A DNA stretch of 64,000 nucleotides from Melitaea cinxia (taxonomy: Eukaryota > Arthropoda > Insecta > Lepidoptera > Nymphalidae). The stretch lies in the NCBI RefSeq assembly GCF_905220565.1, contig NC_059402.1, positions 16,183,501-16,247,500 on the forward strand. Direction: 5' to 3'. The notes under the pieces are model-generated. The model had not been told where the DNA came from and searched no databases. It saw nothing but the letters and a program-made list of their open reading frames with translations. Every line of letters starts with the position of its first letter. The stretch's first letter is position 1. A program made the translations under genes and the position numbers. Below are positions 43,901 through 53,516 of this stretch, in pieces.

Positions 43901-46900
43901 TATGTCTGATACTTTCGTTCTCTCGCGGATAGTCTCATTTCTAATCCTATCTATTAACTTATTTCGTCTATAGTATGCCTCCATGTATCTCAATACTCTG
44001 TATACCAATTTAATAACTCGTTGTATACTTTTCTAAATACTATAAGGATACTAGTTTAATAACACGTAGTATACTTTATGATGAAACGAAACGTACACTC
44101 AGATTCCTTAAGATTCTACTAATAATAAAACAAAAAAATATTTCATAATTTCCGCAGCGGATGTCAATAACTGGAGTATACCCTCGGAACAAGTACCACC
44201 CGAGGGTAGTGGTAGTGGAGGCTTCTTCCCGTTCGGCGTGTGGGGAATGTTGAAGGGTGCTGCAGTGTGCTTTTACGGTTTCGTTGGCTTCGACACCATC
44301 AGCTCCACGGGAGAAGAGGTTAATTGTTTGTGTTCTTACTAAATTTATCTATAAATTATATAAATCTGGACCAGACCGCCTGAGGAAGTACTCAACCTTA
44401 CAGAACATCACAGCTAAATAGCACTACTTTCAAGTAATGTAGTGTTTCTGTGTAGGCTGCTTTGGTGAATACTTGTGTCGGACGGCCCAAAGGGAGCCGA
44501 CGACTGAATGTCACGATTGTGGCGCGGCGGTGGACTCTGCCCAGCACACCCTCGAGGTGTGCCCGAGTTGGGCGGCGCTACGTCGCGATCTGACGACAGT
44601 CCTCGGAGGGGACTTGTCACTGCCGAGCGTTATCACCGCGATGCTCGGTGACGACGAGTCCTGGAAGGCGATGGTCTCCTTCTGCGAGACAGTAATGTCC
44701 CAGAAGGAGAACGACGAGCGGATGAGAGAGGGGGCCGCCGACGAGGCCTCCGTCCGCAGGCGACGAACGGGGGTGCGTAGGAGGCGCTACTTAATGCGTC
44801 TCCAGTAACGCCCCTGTGCCCATGTCGGGCCGGGATGGGAACCCGGTCCTGCTAGACATGGCGTCGACGGGATTGTTCAGAGGTGAGCCGGACAGTCCCA
44901 TGGAGGAGAAGTCTGGTCTTTTCGCCGAGGCCAGCCTGTCGCTGGAGGGATCCTGTTGCCTGCAGATCCGGGACCCTCCAATTAAAGCGGCTGAAGGCTC
45001 CCGCAGGGGTTTTGGTCGGTAGTGCACCCCCAAGTGCTAAGCCGACATACGGTCTAGGAATGCCTACCCGGGCATCCTGGATATCACCCGTAAATGGGTT
45101 ACCCTGCGATATCAAAAAAAAAAAAAAAAGTGTTTCTGTGTAAGGAGTCCCCAGTTCCTGTGGAGGGTCAGTGGTAGGCTCGGCAACACGTTTTGCGTCT
45201 TTAGGTTACGATAACGCTTACCATTAGGTGGACTGTAATCGTGTTTGTCGACCCAGTCGTAAGAAATATTTTTTTTAAGTAAAACTTCTTTACAAACGCT
45301 TGACTTGGGGAGTAAGCTGGTGAATGTGTGACGAGAGCGTTACAAATAGTGTGATCGGGGAATGTGAACGGAGCATGAGGGACAGCGAGCACACATTTTC
45401 TTTCTCTCGTTCTCTCATAGCCAGTTACGTTTCGTATATCTAAGACACGATGCAGAGCTATTGTGCAGAAGTTTTACTTCAGTCGTGTGGTCTAAAGCAC
45501 ACTCGTTTTTTATATGTATACCACTTAAATATAGGCCAGCCTTTGTTGAACAGCCAATAAACAATTTTTAACAAGTAAACTTTTTTAATTTATTGTTGTT
45601 AATCCAGATTTAAATCTACGACATTTGCTTAAAATCAACGTTTAACTATGCTATGTCAGGATATCTTTATAGACGATGGCGATGTGTTTTCCAGGTCCGC
45701 GACCCTCGTCAGGCTATCCCAATATCAATAATGTGCACTCAAGTAATAGTGTTCCTGGTGTACGCGAGTGTGGCCACTGTGGTGACCATGATGATGCCCT
45801 ACTATCTTCAGGTAACCTACAAAACTATAGCAATTACTTCAAACGCTAAAACCAAATGTTCGTTTAAATTTTTTGATATGGAAATCTATTTTTAAGTGAG
45901 TGACGAAACAAAAAACGCTGTCAGATTACCGTTAATTTTACGATTTTTTAGTTTCACGTATTTCATATATTAAGTAGCATAGATTATTTAGCAATATAAA
46001 CGGTATAGTACTTCATATACGGTTTTTGGAGTTTGGTTGTTTGAAAATATGTACTTTGATATCTCAATATTATCATGCTTTATATGACATTGTGTTAAAT
46101 GTATTGTTAGTGTATAAATACTTGTAGTTTAAAAAGTCATGTAAAGTACTTTTAAATGTATAGGGCTATGAACAACTTTCTAGGTATCACTAAAATCATG
46201 GATAATTTCAATGAATTCTATTTTGTGTGAATTACTTAACATCAAAAACGAAGAACTTAGCTTAGAACTAATTAAACAAAGCTATAGATGTACGGTCAGA
46301 CTTAAGTAAGATGTTCGCTTACGATAAATAATAAATTAATTAATATCTACACAATACACACACGGTCGTCTGTTCCTAAAGTAAGCAACTTAATGCTTGT
46401 GTTATAGGTAACAGCCGACTGGTATAGCTACATTTTTTTTCGATAAACATACTTATAAATAATACATACATAAATAAATATTCCCGGACTCAGGTGGGTA
46501 TCGAACCTACAACCCTCGGAGCAGAAAGCAAGGTTAGTGACCTTGACCAAACTGCGCCAACGATTCCTATTAGTAGGAGATCCGAACTTGAGACGAACTT
46601 CACCCATCTGTTTAATGGATAAAAACTATTTCATGTTAATTTTAGTATATCAGGAAAATAATCGCGTATTGGCTGAAATATTACTGGCATTGGCTCCGAA
46701 ATTAAAAAAAATATATATTTTATTTGAGTGTACCTATTAGTTTGAAAATAAAATTAAAACCTACCAACAGTATGAAGCCTGTAGAAAATGCAAACGCTGG
46801 GTTGTCTGTTATTTTCCTGGCATAACTACTGGGTTGGCAGGTTATAGCAGGTAGTATTAATATATATTGGTCTAGTTACTTCCACCCACATGTTAAATAA

Positions 46901-49900
46901 ATAAATCTTATATCAAAAAATGAGCGCTGTTTCATTGCGAATACGATGACATAGGGTTGCCTGCTAAAAATATAGTTTGAATGGCGGTTGGCGAATATAA
47001 ATAGCCTGGGTACGAATTGACCATTCAACCTTTTCGTGATTTATCTTTTTTATACTAAAGAACGAAAGGTAGAAGATCATGTCTAGTTCAGGTCTTAGAC
47101 TATATTTACTCGTTTTAAAATGCACCAAATGTTTGATATACAAGTCCATATGTCAGTAATTTTGTATTTACTAAATTCCAGATAGAAGTGGCGTCAGTGG
47201 CGACTGTATTCACGTACGTCGGTATGGAGTGGGCGCGTTGGATCGTCACTGTGGGTGCCGTTGTTGGGATCACTGCAAGGTAATAGGAAATAATCATCAT
47301 AATCATTATCATCATCACTTCAGCCTAATATAGTCCACTGCTGGACATAGGCCTCCACAAGTTCGTGCCAAAAATGGCGTGAACTCATGTGTTTTGCCCA
47401 TAATCACCATGCTGGGCAGGCGGGTTGGTGACCGCAGGGCTGGCTTTGTCGCACCGAAGGCGCTGCTGCCCGTCTTCGACCTGTGTATTTCGAAGCCAGC
47501 AGTTGGATGGTTATCCCGCCATCGGTCGGCTTTTCATGGTCCAAGGTGGTAGTGGCACTGTGTTATACCTTAGTCGCCTCTTACGACACCCACGGAAAGA
47601 GAGGGGTGATTATATTGTTACGAACATACAAAGTCAAGTCACAAGTCTCCTAAAGAGTCAGCATGTCTTTCTCTCCAAATCCTTCGGACCCTAACACGTA
47701 ACAATATTACCGCCGTAGCCACACAGCAAAATAGGAAATAATATAATTTAATAGGAAATAATAAATTCTTACAATAAGTTATTTGATTCGGAGGAGTTAT
47801 GTAGATAATAATGAAAGCCGGTCACTGAAAGTTCAGATTACCTCTACCTGATTAGGATTTAATCGTTTTGTTAGAAAGCGGTTTATGATTGTTAAATTAT
47901 ATACGTACGACGTGTTAAATAAAAATTTGTTATTTACAATATGATAAGACACACAAAAAACTAGAATTAGTAGTAGTAGTTTCAATTAGATTGTATAATA
48001 TTTGTTAAAGAATGCGGAATCCCGCTATTCGATCCCGAGGAATTGAATAAGATATGGAATTGCAATCCCTATGCGAGATTTCTTCAAATATTCTATATTT
48101 GAGAAATTATCCTTGTAATTTTGACAGGGAGGACAGCCCTGGCAGCATTGAATACTATGCAAAAAAAAATGTTATTAGTATTCTTTGACTTGGATTTGAT
48201 TCGGAGAATTTGATGAAATTGAATTGCCTTGAAATTGTAAAAACCAAAAACTTAATAACTTAAAATTGTACATATTGTTACCTATCAAATTCAAATGTTT
48301 TAGTTTAAATTTTCAAAATTCATAGAATACAGCTTAAAACATAATTTAAAAAATAATATATAATGTATTTGGATTTAGAATCTTACATAATGAAAGAACT
48401 TTGATAAGGAGATGTCTATTGACTACTACATGTAAAGATGCCTGATGATGGTCCAATAAAGGATCGAAACGTCGCATGAATTTGCAATTGGTGGTTTGAT
48501 TGGCACCTTATGTCCACTTTCCTGCTAACCGTCAAAGAATACTTATAACAAATGGACACAACGATAAATAATGAAAAATGTTATTTTTCCAGTTTGTACG
48601 GTTCCATATTTCCACTTCCACGATTGCTGTATTCGATGGCATCTGATGGTCTTCTGCTGCACTGGCTCGCTCGTTTGACCAGCAAGAGAAGATCTCCTAT
48701 GATTGCGACTCTTCTATCGACTGCAGTTATAGGTACGTGTAATATATAATTAGTATACATTTACCAGTTGTGGTTCGATCTATTTTCGATTAATATAACA
48801 AAATTGCGAATAAGTCGTTTACGTGATATGTGAAATCTTACCTTTGATGTACATTTTCAGCTATTTTAGCAGCTGTCCTAGAATTAAACGAGCTGATACT
48901 AATGATGTGTATTGGAACACTTTTATCGTACACCGTTGTTGCATGCTGCGTTATTATATTAAGGTAAGAGCTACGATTTAATTACAATATTTCATTATAT
49001 GTAGTAAGGCAAAGCAGGAAATATTTTGTTCAAAATTTGGAGCAGACCAACTGGGAAATCATAGCTATCAAAACAATCCTGCTCTAGTAGTGGTCTTCCT
49101 GTGGTGAGTGACGTCGCCTGAGTTTCTAGAGGGGATCGGAGATAGGCAACGCACTGGTGATGCTTTTGGTGTTGCGGGCGTCCATAGGCTACGGTATCTA
49201 CTTACCATTAGGCATACAGTGCGCATGTTTGGCCGCTCGTAGACATAGCCGCGCTCGCAGAATTAGTGTTGCAGTCATCGAGACAGACTGCAAGTTTGTT
49301 GGACACAGAATCTCAAGAAACATGTAAATTTTTTTTTATACAACTAGGTCAGCAAGCAAGCGTACGGCTCACCCGACGGCGTACCGTGAATACGCAAGCG
49401 CGTTGCCGACCCTATCCCCAATTCCGCCCAAGTTCTTTACCATATATTAAAAAGAAGAGATTAAGCACTAGACTATTTGCTATCGAATGACGTATACTAT
49501 CTTTTTACCGTTTGGATCTTCTCGATTTAGGTAGCACAATCGTACCAATATAAACAAATCTGAAGGAATTTAATTCTTTAATTGTACTCGATGTTAACGA
49601 TTTTTTCATTATTATTAAAGCTAGTCTATTTATTTCAAAAGTATATAAGGCCCTTGTATATAATTGTTTGCATAATTATTGTTTTCGATCTTATACCAAA
49701 TTAATTTTATTCCATATATCCATTAACACTATTTGTGAAAACTTGTAATTGGCCGAACTTAATCATTGTTTTTTTTTCATAATTGTAATTTAGCTGTACG
49801 TTTTCGAAATTCGAAAATAAAATAAAATATTATATAATAATGTAATAATTAATTCTCAGTTATTATTATTGCGTTTGGTACATGCAGTAACATATCAACA

Positions 49901-52900
49901 CAATGGTTTGCTAAAAAGTAAAGTTTTGCATAAGTTTTTCAAGTAGTTAATATAATACACTTTTCTTTATATTCTTTTTTCAGATACAGTTCGGACGGAA
50001 TTTCAAGCGAATCAAACAACGTCAAGCGAATATTTGGTTTCGGTCAAAAGTCACCAACTAAGACAACTTCGTACATCATTACCACTTGTCTTTTATTGTT
50101 TAGTAAGTTTACTCCACTAAATAAATAAGCAAATGCCTCGAACTTAACTGCCCCCTGTAGAGTTTCGCAATCCATAAGACACGATTGTATGTTGGATGGT
50201 TAAGTATGGATGGTTCCAAGACCAAGAGAAACGTTGTCTAGGAACCTTGGAGGTTTTCGTACCGGAAAATAACCTACACAAACCTTTTCATGTAAGCGGG
50301 GATCGAAACCGCAATAACAAAGCAATAATACGATGTCAATTCCAAGCCAGAGTTTTGTTAGCAATTATGGGACATTTTGAAATTGCTATAGTAAAACTTA
50401 CAGACGCGATGTAATAGCAATATTCAAAATTAAATCATGTCATGAAATAAATACTCCTTATTGTTAAATAATGCCTAAGAACGAATGGATTAGTAAACAT
50501 ACTTAACCATATTACAGTACAATTACATGAAAAAAAAGACAGAAGTTTTCTTGAAGCTTCTTGCAAATTTAGCTTTTGCCAAAGAACCAAAATTAAAATG
50601 AAAATCTAAACAAAAATATTTAATACATTTGTTATTCTTTTTCAGTTTGCACGTGTCTAGCATCGTGTCTAGTAATTCATCACGTGCAGTACTCAGTGGT
50701 GTACGTAGCGATACTGCACTCTATTGGGTTCCTACTGATCGTTGTTATGACACTTCAGCCTCAACTGAAGGAGGAGCTGTCGTTTAAGGTATAATGTATA
50801 TACTATTATAATAAATCAGACTTTGTTTTATATTTGATTGATAACAAGTGGTAGTTTAAGTTTTGTTCCTATATTTGAAACGATTCATTTTTTTTACGGA
50901 CCTTTAAATTTTTCGACACGATAATTTCGTAGGATAAAGCCATGCTTGTTTTTTTTTAATTATTATAATGAAAAATCTTACACTTGTGGCTTCTAGGAGG
51001 ATGGGAATGCTGTGTTTAGGATCCAAAAACATTTTTTTAACTATAATCAAGTCAACAAACAAGCGTATGGCACACATGATGGCACGCGAGCGTGTTGCCG
51101 ACTCTATCCCTCTCCCAGCTCTGGTCATCTTATTCACTACAGGAACACAACACTATTTAAGAGAATATTATTTGATTGTGATCTTCTGTGAGGTCGAGGT
51201 ACTTCCACAGTCAGGTTGCTCTAGATTTTGAGCAAGATCAGAGAGGAGTTAGGACTCAGGATCAATCCGTGACAGCATGACAGCTTATTACTTTATCCAC
51301 TGCCACAATCCATTATCAAATGGATTTAATATTAATAGCACGTTTATATTATTATAATTATCTTATTCAAGTATTTATTAATCTATTTCGCTTGTTGATA
51401 TTAACCAAGCAACTTGTAAGCACTTTGCGAGTCGCTTTATTTACTGATTCAGTTGGTTCGTTAAATATATCAGTACATATATTATGCTTTGCAATGTTAA
51501 TTTTAATTACAGACTCCATTGGTCCCGATAACACCGTGTTTGAGTATCTACGTTAACATAAATCTAATGATGTTCATCAAACTACAGACCTGGATTCGCG
51601 TTATTGTTTGGATGGCTATCGGTAAGACAGAAATACTTATTTCACAGTCTTAAAAGTAATGGAATAAAATCTTTAATCCTATTTGTATTCTTTCAGGTAT
51701 ACCGGTTTATTTTATTTGTGTGTGTTGTTATAAACAAAACACAGAAGATAGCCTCGAAGATAGCATGAATCCTGCGAACATGAACGGCAAGGCACCGGTG
51801 CAAATATACGTCGTGTCACCCACACCTCGCAATAGTATCTCACATAGTAAAAAGGAGGGGAACCAATATACTAATTATAACGATCGGGTAGAAAAAGTTG
51901 AATCACGAAATGACGTCATAGTTCAATCACCGTTTGTTACTGAAGAGGTAGTTGTACAACATGCTTATTACGAAGACAACAGTGAAAAGGAAGCTAAAAT
52001 CATCGACTTACTAGATCAAGTCTTACAAGCTGAAGAGGATTCATATGCAGAAATAAATAGTATTAATGAAAATAACGTAGAAGGAAATGAGGAAGATGTT
52101 TCCAAAGAGCAAGAAAATGTTTCTCACAGGAAATCACTTAGCGAGTTGTCTGATGCTGGTTCTGATGCATCTTTAGGTAATCAAGTATTATCTAAATATG
52201 ATGTTATTGCTCAAGTACATAGAGAAGATTTGCCTAAAGTTAATGAGGAAGAAGAAAAAAGTGATAAAGAGGAAGCTGAACTAGATAAAAATAGTGAACT
52301 GGAAGACGAAGAAATAACTGCATTCAATGACAGTGATTCTCAAACAGATGAATCTGGCTATTCAGATACAATCGACAGGACAATGTTGAACGAATCTAAC
52401 GATAACATAAAGGAGGACGAACCAAAAATACCAGTACCGCCACCGCTAGATGAAAACTTTTTCGCAAACCCTAGTTTCATAAAATCATATACAATTTCTG
52501 TTAGACCTCCAAAGACAAGAGTAGAACCGGAAGAAGTTAACCTGCCTAGAGAGAGCGTTCAATCTAACTCCTCCATTGACGATACACCAATGGTCTTTGG
52601 AAGTGATAAACAAATGAATTTCATGTTAAAACTAAACAATATATTTCAAAACAAGATCGCTTCAGAGAATGACGAGGAACCGCAAAGCAGGAGACGATCT
52701 AATTCAACAGATAATGTTGTTAACGAAAATTCTGAATTTGCTAAAATACAACGACCTCCGTTATTTCTCGATCTGAAAAAGGAAATTATATCCCGCGACG
52801 TGGCACAAAACCTACGACCGGTTAACATTGCTAATAAAGAAGAATCTTCTGAGGAAGAAGACAACGACACCAGTTTAAGTAAAGAAGAGTTAAAAACTAA

Positions 52901-53132
52901 ACTGGAAGGTATATTTAAAGCGGGAGGTCCATATTTATTAATGAAACCGAGATTAATGAAATCAAATCCACCGACACCAGAGGAGGCTTACCAAACCGAT
53001 ACATCAAGTATGGAAAGTATATCAAAACCAACAAAAGCCGATAAGAATGACACATTGGGAAGACAAAAAACAAAGTTCAATGAAGTTCTGAATTCATTTC
53101 GATTGATGATCGACAAAGACGATCATGTCTAA
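34765..53132 (+). CDS. Cationic amino-acid transporter (SLC7/CAT family), 14-exon gene
   Basis: A plasma-membrane permease for Arg/Lys-type amino acids, by family. Coding exons: 34835-34923, 36047-36198, 36366-36494, 37238-37393, 42785-42889, 44158-44318, 45695-45811, 47182-47279, 48593-48732, 48861-48963, 49984-50102, 50646-50788, 51513-51621, 51697-53132; 5' UTR from an acceptor at 34763-34764. All 13 introns are GT-AG, phases agree, and the sum is 3,057 bases (1,018 residues plus stop). Family marks: [98 protein letters not shown]. The membrane core ends near residue 555. A tail of about 460 residues follows, far longer than in typical CATs (about 600-670 residues in total). Introns are crowded with mobile elements. 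Confidence 0.94.
35453..35605. repeat. Fold-back element, loop orientation 1
   Basis: The arms TAATGAAACAACTTTTTTCG.. and their complement enclose a loop with GATTCCCGACGTTTCGGATA and CCATGGTCACGGGAGG. The right flank GAGTAAAATTCGCGTAAAC is shared with the copy at 37859-37995 and, slightly changed, with 54471-54607, but the loop here is inverted relative to both. Located in transporter intron 1. Confidence 0.75.
35678..36041 (+). mobile_element. SINE inserted at the exon 2 acceptor, 11-bp target duplication
   Basis: The SINE (35689-36030) has B box GGTTCGATTCCCG near 35751 and the usual body and tail (AGCAGTGGGATAATGAAGGC). It is flanked by TTTTTTATATT at 35678-35688 and 36031-36041. The right-hand copy is the polypyrimidine tract of the exon 2 acceptor, and exon 2 begins five bases later (36047). 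The original tract is therefore duplicated rather than lost, but the branch point must now lie in the SINE. Confidence 0.82.
36876..37145 (+). repeat. Dispersed CTAGGTCGGCAAA-family repeat in intron 3
   Basis: A near full-length + strand copy: CACTAGGTCAGCAAACAAGC, GATGGTAAGCGATTACCGTA, CCAATCCCCCCAGGAGCTCT, CAGGAAATTCCTG. Confidence 0.6.
37859..37995. repeat. Fold-back element, loop orientation 2
   Basis: The arms are AATGAAACAACTTTTTTCGG.. and their complement. The loop reads GGTCACGGGAGGACCATGGT then GTATCCGAAACGTCGGGAAT, the reverse of the copy at 35453-35605, while the right flank GAGTAAAATTCGCGTAAACA keeps the same orientation. Located in transporter intron 4. Confidence 0.75.
38613..39230 (+). 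repeat. 118-bp satellite, about five units, with YY1/Pho-like motif
   Basis: CAAGATGG(C/G)(C/G)GCC recurs at 38613, 38731, 38849 and 38966, and in decayed form at about 39084 and 39201, giving a period of 117-118 bases. Each unit also has AAAATGGCGGATAA, CCCATCAATATGGGTATCAA and ATGAAAGGGCTC. The core AAGATGGCGGC is the known YY1 (Drosophila Pho) binding consensus. The first and last units are the most diverged. Located in transporter intron 4. Confidence 0.85.
39272..40037. mobile_element. MITE with terminal inverted repeats of about 160 bp
   Basis: 39272-39440 and 39870-40037 are near-perfect inverted copies (outer end AAATAAAAATAGGTAAAAAA; inner end ACCGTGGGGCAC). The 430-base centre has no coding capacity. 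No clear target duplication. The inner ACGGTTTTAT phrase also resembles sequence at 38440-38450, left of the satellite, so the satellite and MITE may belong to one larger element. Confidence 0.8.
40255..40440 (-). repeat. GCTACCACCGATTCG-family repeat, diverged
   Basis: A minus-strand copy with ACTGCGAAGTTTCTTGCTGA, GGCAGCTTCACATTT and TCTATTTTAATAAAGTA. Confidence 0.4.
40550..42750 (+). mobile_element. Decayed Harbinger-related DNA transposon
   Basis: Inverted termini AAAGGAGGATGGGCAAA (left) and the complement of AAAGGAGAATGGGCAAA (right) continue inward to CCCCAGGGTTGACAC / CCCCAGGGTTGGCAC. They enclose a transposase pseudogene. I could not define a target duplication. The right end lies 34 bases before transporter exon 5, so it occupies most of that intron's 3' part. 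Confidence 0.75.
40921..42533 (+). pseudogene. DDE transposase with SWIM zinc finger, broken (Harbinger-related)
   Basis: The first 252 codons (from 40921) include an N-terminal region, an HTH-like segment ([18 protein letters not shown]), and the first catalytic Asp in [16 protein letters not shown] one-base insertion near 41669 then breaks the frame inside the second Asp motif. In the next frame follow [19 protein letters not shown], a TAG at 41804-41806, the probable catalytic Glu in [14 protein letters not shown], a TAA at 41966-41968, and 42053-42472, ending in a SWIM-type motif CSCKSG...CAH. A further shift near 42470 adds a short end to 42533. The DDE order and SWIM finger fit the ISL2EU/IS4EU branch near PIF/Harbinger. 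Non-functional. Confidence 0.75.
43255..43395 (-). repeat. SINE-like repeat, truncated
   Basis: It shares ACACACGGTC, AGGTAACAG(C/T)CGACTG(G/T)TATAGCTA and GATAAA(C/T)ATAC with the longer copy at 46320-46565. Confidence 0.45.
43637..44030 (-). pseudogene. 3' end of an RTE-type LINE reverse transcriptase
   Basis: On the minus strand a 123-codon frame (43637-44008) reads [72 protein letters not shown]. This is the conserved C-terminal end of the endonuclease/reverse-transcriptase of RTE-like LINEs. It is 5'-truncated and lies in transporter intron 5. The same AYVQQWT-encoding tail occurs at the end of the SINE-like family (56293-56645). Confidence 0.75.
44355..45270 (-). repeat. CTAGGTCGGCAAA-family repeat split by a LINE
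   Basis: The two halves (44355-44454 and 45129-45270) join across the R1-type LINE fragment into one minus-strand copy (GAAGTACTCAACCTTACAGA ... GGCTCGGCAACACG ... TTACCATTAGGTGGACTGT). Confidence 0.6.
44455..45128 (+). mobile_element. 5'-truncated R1-clade LINE insertion, 14-bp target duplication
   Basis: The insert is bracketed by AGTGTTTCTGTGTA at 44441-44454 and 45129-45142. It is open from its first base to a stop near 44808: a Cys/His cluster [21 protein letters not shown] of the type found at the end of R1-clade ORF2, then an acidic and Arg-rich C-terminus. About 300 bases of GC-rich 3' UTR and an A-run follow. It is very GC-rich, unlike the intron around it, and looks young. Confidence 0.85.
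46320..46565 (-). mobile_element. tRNA-derived SINE, second family
   Basis: On the minus strand a head with GGCGCAGTTTGGTCAAGGTC and a B box GGTTCGATACCC is followed by ACCTGAGTCCGGGAATATTT and a body shared with 43255-43395. Located in transporter intron 7. Confidence 0.6.
47295..47725 (-). mobile_element. SINE-like element with RTE-type 3' tail
   Basis: Read on the minus strand: CTGTGTGGCTACGGC at the head, GTGTCGTAAGAGGCGACTAA, CCGACCGATGGCGGGATAAC, GCGACAAAGCCAGCCCTGCG, then a tail encoding the AYVQQWT-like end (GAGGCCTATGTCCAGCAGTG) and a (GAT)n run at 47296-47315. Located in transporter intron 8. A small insertion lies within it at 47616-47703. Confidence 0.7.
47612..47707. mobile_element. 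Tiny LTR-like insertion with ATAT target duplication
   Basis: 88 bases with ends TGTTACG and CGTAACA, flanked by ATAT (47612-47615 and 47704-47707), sit inside the SINE-like element. The other family copies read straight through. The ends and 4-bp duplication resemble a shortened solo LTR of the gypsy type. Confidence 0.45.
47726..48592. other. Transporter intron 8 remainder, nothing recognised
   Basis: AT-rich. A phrase near 48440-48480 (GATGGTCCAATAAAGGATCG then GAAACGTCGCATG) may be an old repeat, but I could not assign it. Confidence 0.35.
49000..49235 (-). repeat. CTAGGTCGGCAAA-family repeat, diverged
   Basis: A minus-strand copy: CAGGAAATATTTTGTTCAAA, GGAGATAGGCAACGCACTGG, CCATAGGCTACGGTATCTAC. 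Located in transporter intron 10. Confidence 0.5.
49325..49440 (+). repeat. CTAGGTCGGCAAA-family repeat, partial
   Basis: ACTAGGTCAGCAAGCAAGCG, ACGCAAGCGCGTTGCCGACC and CCCCAATTCCGCCC are kept; the rest is missing. Located in transporter intron 10. Confidence 0.5.
49446..49983. other. Transporter intron 10 remainder, nothing recognised
   Basis: AT-rich, no gene or repeat identified. Confidence 0.35.
51030..51235 (+). repeat. CTAGGTCGGCAAA-family repeat, partial
   Basis: CAAGTCAACAAACAAGCGTA, GAGCGTGTTGCCGACTCTAT, CTTCTGTGAGGTCGAGGTAC and the CTCTAGATTTTGAGCA end. Located in transporter intron 12. Confidence 0.5.
51697..53132 (+). CDS. Transporter exon 14: last membrane segment and long acidic tail
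   Basis: It begins within the last hydrophobic segment ([12 protein letters not shown]) and continues as one 1,436-base exon. The tail (about residues 556-1018) is hydrophilic and rich in Glu, Ser, Asp and Asn, with acid runs ([20 protein letters not shown]), Pro-rich phrases ([22 protein letters not shown]) and a possible helical segment [18 protein letters not shown] near the end. Codon use and AT content match the other exons, so it is native and not a transposon fusion. A cytoplasmic scaffold or regulatory tail is plausible but unproven. Confidence 0.88.
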
Positions 53133-53163
53133 CAGGAATCCTGTAAAAGATCAAAACTTGGTT

Positions 53164-53169
53164 AATAAA
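53164..53169 (+). terminator. Poly(A) signal of the transporter
   Basis: AATAAA 32 bases after the stop codon. A further AATAAA near 53441 could serve a longer 3' end. Confidence 0.5.
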
Positions 53170-53516
53170 GTATTACTGCAAGCAATTAATCTTAACATGA
53201 GAAGCTTTCAAACCAGGTTTGGGTGCATTAAACCTAGTCTTATGTATAAGTGCCTTATTTAAATTTTTGTTACATTTTCCATTTAATATTTAATTTTTAC
53301 GGACATAATTTGAATTTTAGATAACCAAGTATTGTTTTACTGACCATTATCTAAAAGACTGAAGTCTCATACAAACGAAATGCATCGCGTAATTCCATTT
53401 TCATTAAGTATTATCTTAAGAATGTAATTTGTGATTTAGAATAAAACGATACGAATAAGAAAAATACATTTATTAATCAAAATTTACCAATAATTTATAA
53501 AAACACTCATTAAAAA

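Noticed and set aside
52646..52870. Minus-strand frame opposite the transporter's last exon
   Set aside because: It is the antisense shadow of the Glu/Ser-rich tail.
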